Shown here piece after piece: positions 60,160 to 64,000 of a stretch of 64,000 nucleotides of DNA. The notes under the pieces are model-generated. The model did not search any database. It was not told where the DNA came from and saw nothing but the letters and a program-made list of their open reading frames with translations. Source of the DNA: Vibrio gallaecicus (lineage in GTDB: Bacteria > Pseudomonadota > Gammaproteobacteria > Enterobacterales > Vibrionaceae); contig NZ_AP025491.1 in assembly GCF_024347495.1 (NCBI RefSeq), positions 992,001-1,056,000 on the forward strand, in the 5' to 3' direction. The position numbers and the translations under genes were made by a program. How positions within the stretch are numbered: position 1 is the first letter of the stretch; each line of letters begins with the position of its first letter.

Positions 60160-60605
60160 GTTTGCTTACATGATGCAGCCAAAGTTTAGTGCCAAGGTGC
60201 TGAATTGGTTACAAAACTACTGGCTTTGACCGACAATGTAAAACTGAAAACTACGGAACTCAAACTCAACCAACAAAATGCACTTGGCTAAGAAGCGACA
60301 TGCGCTGCACAACCACAGTTTGAAGTACTTTGGCTGACAAAGGATTCATTCGACCAATCTGACAACCAAGTTCAACGAACCGACCTTTCCGCGACAGACT
60401 CACCAAGAAAAAGAAACAGCGCGAGACGCACTAAGCGACCAAAGTTACTGATGCGAAGAAATGAATAACGTTGAACTCAAAGAGCCGAAAAACACCCTAC
60501 GCGCGATGAGATTTGATTGCACAACTTTCGTAAAACGAACAGGTGTAAAGTACAGAAACCAGACTAGGCTCTTTGACTACAAACACTTTTCTACCTTTGC
60601 AAACT
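60160..60605 (-). repeat. ORF-less repeat cassette, copy 14 of 16
   Basis: First of three consecutive copies. Carries 'gttcaacgaaccgaccttt' like copies 11 and 12. Confidence 0.92.
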
Positions 60606-60726
60606 AACGCCGCGTTAAGTAGTGAGCAACGCCTGCCACCTAACCTAAACCATTGCACCGTAAACACCAAAACTGACTTGAACTGAAAATGCCGAGCGTT
60701 GGGAATCTGTCTTAAACGCTTTGTTA
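60606..60726 (-). repeat. attC, class A, 121 bp
   Basis: Closes repeat cassette copy 15. Confidence 0.97.
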
Positions 60727-61171
60727 GTTTGCTTACATGATGCAGCCAAAGTTTAGCACCAAGGTGCTGAATTGGTTAAAAAAATACTGGCTTTCGACGC
60801 AGATGTAAAACTGAAAGCTACTAAACTCAAACCCAGCTAACAAAACGAACTTGGCTAAGAAGCGACATCCGATAAACAGCCACAGTTTGAAGCGTTTTAG
60901 CTGACAAAGGATTCATTCGACTAACCTGACAACAAAGTGCGACAAAGCTACTATTATGCGGATTAACCACCAAGAAAAAGAAGCAGCGCGAGACGCACTA
61001 AGCGACCAAAGTTACTGATGCGAAGAAATGAATAACGCTACACTCAAAGAGCCGAAAGACAACCTACGCGCGATGAAATTTGGTTGCACAACTTTCGGAA
61101 AACGAACAGGTGTAAAGCACAGAAACCAGACTAGGCTCTTTGACCATAAACGCTTTTCTATTTTTGCAAAC
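60727..61171 (-). repeat. ORF-less repeat cassette, copy 15 of 16
   Basis: Clear mosaic: its centre has 'ctattatgcggattaacc' as copy 13, its right part 'gaataacgctacactc ... gacaacctacgcgcg' as copy 11. Confidence 0.92.
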
Positions 61172-61293
61172 TAACGCCGCGTTAAGTAGTGAGCAACGCT
61201 TCCACCTAACCTAAAACCTTGCCACCTTAAACACTAAAGCTGACCCAAACTAAAAATGCCGAGCGTTGGGAATCTGTCTTAAACGCTTTGTTA
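61172..61293 (-). repeat. attC, class A, 122 bp
   Basis: Closes repeat cassette copy 16. Confidence 0.97.
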
Positions 61294-61737
61294 GTTTGCT
61301 TACATGATGCAGCCAAAGTTTAGCGCCAAGGCGCTGAATTGGTTACAAAACTACTGGCTTTGAATGCCAATGTAAATCTGAAAACTACAGAACTCAAACC
61401 CAACCAACAAAACACACTTGGCTTAGAAGCGACATGCGATAAACAGCCACAGTTTGAAGCATTTAAGCTGACAAAGGATTCATTCGACCAACCTGATAAC
61501 CAAATGCGACAAAGCCACTATTTACGGGTTAACCATCAAGAAAAAGAAGCCGCGCGCGATTCACTAAGTGACCAAAGTTACTGATGCGGAGAAATGAATA
61601 ACGTTGAATTCAAAGAGCCGAAAAACACCCTACGCGCGATGAGATTTGGTTACACAACTTTCGAAGTACGAACAGGTGTAAAGCATAGAAACCAGACTAG
61701 GCTCTTTGACCCAAAACGCTTTTCTACTTTTGCAAAC
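61294..61737 (-). repeat. ORF-less repeat cassette, copy 16 of 16
   Basis: One + strand frame stays open for 81 codons (61339-61584: VTKLLALNANVNLKTTEL, then KLTKDSFDQPDNQ) because two stops found in other copies are absent. This supports descent from a + strand gene, not a present function. Confidence 0.9.
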
Positions 61738-61859
61738 TAACGCCGCATTAAGTGGTGAGCAACGCAGACCACAAAACTAAAAGTATGATGCCGTAAACAC
61801 CGAAGCTAAAGCAAACCAAAAATGCCAAGCGTTGGGAATCCGTCTTAAATGCTTTGTTA
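61738..61859 (-). repeat. attC, class A2 variant, 122 bp
   Basis: gccgcattaagtgg / cgtcttaaatgc. Closes the large + strand cassette; its R'' may act as a -35 box. Confidence 0.97.
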
Positions 61860-61882
61860 TACCTGCCTACAATATGTATGAT
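61854..61882 (+). promoter_or_regulatory. Candidate promoter built on attC R''
   Basis: TTGTTA (61854-61859, attC R'') and TATGAT (61877-61882) are separated by exactly 17 bases, 33 bases before the ATG of the + strand gene. Confidence 0.5.
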
Positions 61883-61914
61883 ATACCATAAAATTCAATC
61901 ACAGGTGTATAAGT

Positions 61915-63378
61915 ATGGAACAGTATGTAAGTAATCCTATGTTCATAGCCCTCATTGGGTTGATAGTAGCATTACTTATCGCCTTACTTAAAGGTAAGTC
62001 GACTAACGGTAAATTAGCCAACATAGAAAAGCAACTAGCTGATTCTAACAATAAAAATAACAACTTAGAAAATGAACTAGGTACCCTAACCCACCGCTAT
62101 AAAGATGTTATAGATATTGAAAAAGAATGCAAAAGCGTTCAGCAAAATCATACCGATAAAATACAGTCTCTAACCAAGCAAGAAAAAGAAATTGAAAGCA
62201 ACATCGAGACTTTGAGACGTAATTACACTGGTAAGAAAGATACCTACGACCAACTGAAAAAAGCTATAGAAATATACTCCGATGATCTCGAAATGATCGA
62301 GTACGGATTCTATGAGCCGCAATTCCCTTTCGACGCTCCAAATCAGTATAAAGATGCCATCAAAGCTAACAAAGAAAAACAGAAAGCTATGGTAAAGGAT
62401 AAAACCTCAAGAGGGGCAATATTTTGTACAACAGAATGGACAGTAGGGAACTCAAAAGCTGAAGGGCGAAAAATGACTAACAGAGGTATTAAACTTACCT
62501 CGCGAGCATTCAATAACGAATGTGATGCTGCCATAGCAAATTGTCGCTGGAACAATGTTCACAAAATGGCTGAAAAGATAAAAACTGCTAGTGACAAAAT
62601 CAACAAGCTAAATGAAGTGAACCAGATTTACATTTCAACAAAATACTTAAAACTAAAAATCGAAGAGTTGTTCTTAGCGTACGAGTATCACGACAAAAAG
62701 CAAAAAGAAAAAGAAGAACAACAAGAACTAAGAGCTCAGATGCGAGAAGAAGCCAAGCGAGAAACTGAGCTGAAAAAACTACAAAAAGAAGCAGAAAAAG
62801 AAGCTGCTACGTATGAAAAAGCTCTTGAAAAGGCGAGGAAAGAAGCACAAGAAGCAACTGGCGAGCAGTTAGACAAGTTGCAAGAGGAAATATCAGCGCT
62901 AACATCACAGCTTGATGATGCCAACAGAAAGAATGAACGTGCCTTGTCTATGGCACAACAAACTAAACAGGGACATGTTTATGTTATTTCCAATATGGGT
63001 TCGTTCGGAGATGATGTATACAAGATAGGAATGACTAGACGTTTAGACCCTCTTGATCGAGTTAAAGAGCTAGGAGACGCATCAGTTCCGTTTTTATTTG
63101 ATATTCATGCAATGATAAAAACTGATAATGCACCTGAACTTGAAAAACAACTTCACGAGAAATTTGGCAGTAACAGATTAAATTTAGTTAACATGAGAAA
63201 AGAATTTTTCAATGTAAAGCTAGTAGATATCAAAAATGCTGTTTCTGAACTTTGTGATGATGAGTATGATTTTATTGAAACAGCTGTTGCTCGTGAATAT
63301 AGAGAAACATTAAGCATCAAAAACAGTAAAGAAAAGGTAATTCAACAACAAGAACCTATCTTTGCAGACGCAATTTAG
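61915..63378 (+). CDS. DUF4041 and T5orf172 (Mug113) GIY-YIG protein, 487 aa
   Basis: N-terminal membrane helix (FIALIGLIVALLIALL, 10-25), a long coiled coil, the DUF4041 region (EMIEYGFYEPQFPFDAPNQYK through CRWNNVHKMAEKI), a second coiled coil, then a C-terminal GIY-YIG-like T5orf172 domain (GHVYVISNMGSFGDDVYKIGMTRRLDPLDRVKELG, later FHEKF-like LHEKFGSNRLN). Proteins of this build occur in phages and mobile islands; a membrane-tethered nuclease is inferred. Largest gene in the window, on the + strand with its own promoter and AGGTG ribosome site. Confidence 0.9.
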   Translation: MEQYVSNPMFIALIGLIVALLIALLKGKSTNGKLANIEKQLADSNNKNNNLENELGTLTHRYKDVIDIEKECKSVQQNHTDKIQSLTKQEKEIESNIETLRRNYTGKKDTYDQLKKAIEIYSDDLEMIEYGFYEPQFPFDAPNQYKDAIKANKEKQKAMVKDKTSRGAIFCTTEWTVGNSKAEGRKMTNRGIKLTSRAFNNECDAAIANCRWNNVHKMAEKIKTASDKINKLNEVNQIYISTKYLKLKIEELFLAYEYHDKKQKEKEEQQELRAQMREEAKRETELKKLQKEAEKEAATYEKALEKARKEAQEATGEQLDKLQEEISALTSQLDDANRKNERALSMAQQTKQGHVYVISNMGSFGDDVYKIGMTRRLDPLDRVKELGDASVPFLFDIHAMIKTDNAPELEKQLHEKFGSNRLNLVNMRKEFFNVKLVDIKNAVSELCDDEYDFIETAVAREYRETLSIKNSKEKVIQQQEPIFADAI

Positions 63379-63389
63379 AATTATACGGG

Positions 63390-63417
63390 TAGGCACTTTT
63401 ATCGTATAAAGTGCCTA
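63390..63417 (+). terminator. Hairpin after the DUF4041 gene
   Basis: TAGGCACTTT (63390-63399) pairs with AAAGTGCCTA (63408-63417); weak following T content (TTCTCCC). Position right after the stop suggests a terminator. Confidence 0.5.
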
Positions 63418-63432
63418 TTCTCCCAAAAGGTA

Positions 63433-63552
63433 TAACGCCTTGTTAAGGTGTGAGGCACGCAATGCCAAAGCCTCCGCATACAACCTTAACCACTAAAACT
63501 AACGCATAGTAAAAATGCCACGCGTGCCGAATCACTCTTGAACAATTTGTTA
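63433..63552 (-). repeat. attC, class D2, 120 bp
   Basis: Closes the last, partial cassette. Confidence 0.97.
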
Positions 63553-63555
63553 TGT

Positions 63556-64000
63556 TCAATTTCCAAAGTGCTTCTGACGCTCTTCCCGCAAAAGGTTTCT
63601 CATTTGCGTACCGACAGCTGAAGCTAAAGCGCCTGAATCAGTATGAGAGCAATCCCTATTTATAACCGCTTTATTCAAGTCTGCAATTAGCCGATTTATA
63701 ATTTTGCCTTGCTCTGAATCTGGTAATACCAGAGTGACATTCAGGCTGTTTTCCATCATCTCAGAGTATAATTGAGGTAAATTCAACGGCATTTCATCGC
63801 CTTTATGATTACGAATTACCATACCCAGACAGGAAACAGATGATAAATACTTTGCCGTATTTCTTTGGACGTTATCCCAATGAGATATCGCTAGACTTGC
63901 AGCATGTACTGCATTTTGTGACTTTTGGTTTTTCCGCGTTACATAGACTAGAGCAAGTGAAACAAAGACACTTCCCAAACCAACAAGAGCTGTAGCAGAT
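63556..64000 (-). CDS. Hypothetical protein, N-terminus cut by window edge
   Basis: Visible part starts in a hydrophobic segment (LVGLGSVFVSLALVYVT), then is soluble and helical (NAVHAASLAISHWDNVQRN... GTQMRNLLREERQKHFGN). The frame stays open to the window edge, so the true start lies beyond 64000. A membrane-anchored protein; family not recognised. Confidence 0.7.
   Translation of the reverse strand, partial: SATALVGLGSVFVSLALVYVTRKNQKSQNAVHAASLAISHWDNVQRNTAKYLSSVSCLGMVIRNHKGDEMPLNLPQLYSEMMENSLNVTLVLPDSEQGKIINRLIADLNKAVINRDCSHTDSGALASAVGTQMRNLLREERQKHFGN

Noticed and set aside
1..64000. CRISPR array
   Set aside because: The regular repeats are 91-124 bp attC palindromes separated by genes of variable length, not short direct repeats with uniform spacers; no cas genes.
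1..64000. Insertion sequences or transposases
   Set aside because: No transposase-like protein was found. Repeated units are bounded by attC sites, not by transposon ends with target duplications.
1..64000. Classical type II toxin-antitoxin cassettes (relBE, higBA, parDE, ccd types)
   Set aside because: No protein here shows their motifs, which is noteworthy for a Vibrio array of this size, but absence in one window is not evidence for the whole array.

Overview
The whole window is one uninterrupted stretch of a chromosomal integron (superintegron) cassette array of the Vibrio type. I count 96 complete attC recombination sites, mostly 117-124 bp with five short ones of 91-93 bp. They separate 97 cassettes, the first and last cut by the window edges. 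On the + strand each attC runs from a TAACGCC-like R' end to a TTTGTTA R'' end. The sites resemble the V. cholerae repeat family, and the AT-rich, Vibrio-like proteins fit a Vibrio with a very large array; I do not assign a species. No integrase, attI, tRNA, rRNA, phage, IS or CRISPR is visible. Nearly all genes lie on the - strand with their attC at the lower-coordinate end, so intI/attI should lie to the right of the window.

attC classes used below: A (gccgcgttaag / cttaaacgc), A2 (A with gttaagtgg / ccgtctt), B (cccaattaag / cttaaattg), C (cccaattaaggtgtg / cactcttaaatt), D (cctgttaagg / ctcttaaacag), D2 (D core with other ends), E (short, gcattaagg / cttaaatgc), F (aagttgcagacc), H (long site with E ends), plus singletons. 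Each attC belongs to the cassette on its right.

Layout. 0-9.4 kb: small membrane proteins, Nudix, DUF429, DUF2199, SUKH and YbjQ proteins, plus a GNAT broken by a stop codon. 9.4-9.8 kb: a cassette with no ordinary gene that looks like a type I toxin/antisense-RNA pair. 10-16 kb: GNATs, a transglutaminase-like protein and a run of ORF-less repeat cassettes. 16-30 kb: a HEPN-like protein, GFA, DUF1993, RidA, histidine phosphatase, YqfB-like, isochorismatase and RraB-like proteins. 30-45 kb: broken methyltransferase, DUF805, a + strand TIR-domain cassette, ankyrin, SDR, a frameshifted DUF6932 nucleotidyltransferase with its partner, and a broken + strand MerR regulator. 45-64 kb: cold-shock/excalibur, HEPN-like, YnfA, nitrilase, LysE, several GNATs, an HNH nuclease, and two + strand GIY-YIG (T5orf172/Mug113-like) proteins.

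The strongest unexplained structure is a roughly 445 bp cassette without an intact gene, present 16 times (about 7 kb). Its ends are conserved, it carries different attC sites in different places, and its copies are mosaics. Other recurring themes: every cassette examined has its own short terminal inverted repeat flanking attC; 33 genes take their stop codon from the attC R'' box; the few + strand cassettes carry their own promoters, two of which use attC bases as a -35 box; and there are ten GNAT cassettes and several duplicated or fused cassettes, one copy of which is often broken. Each cassette is mostly an independent unit, so there is no common pathway. The recurring theme is stress, immunity and defence-like accessory functions.
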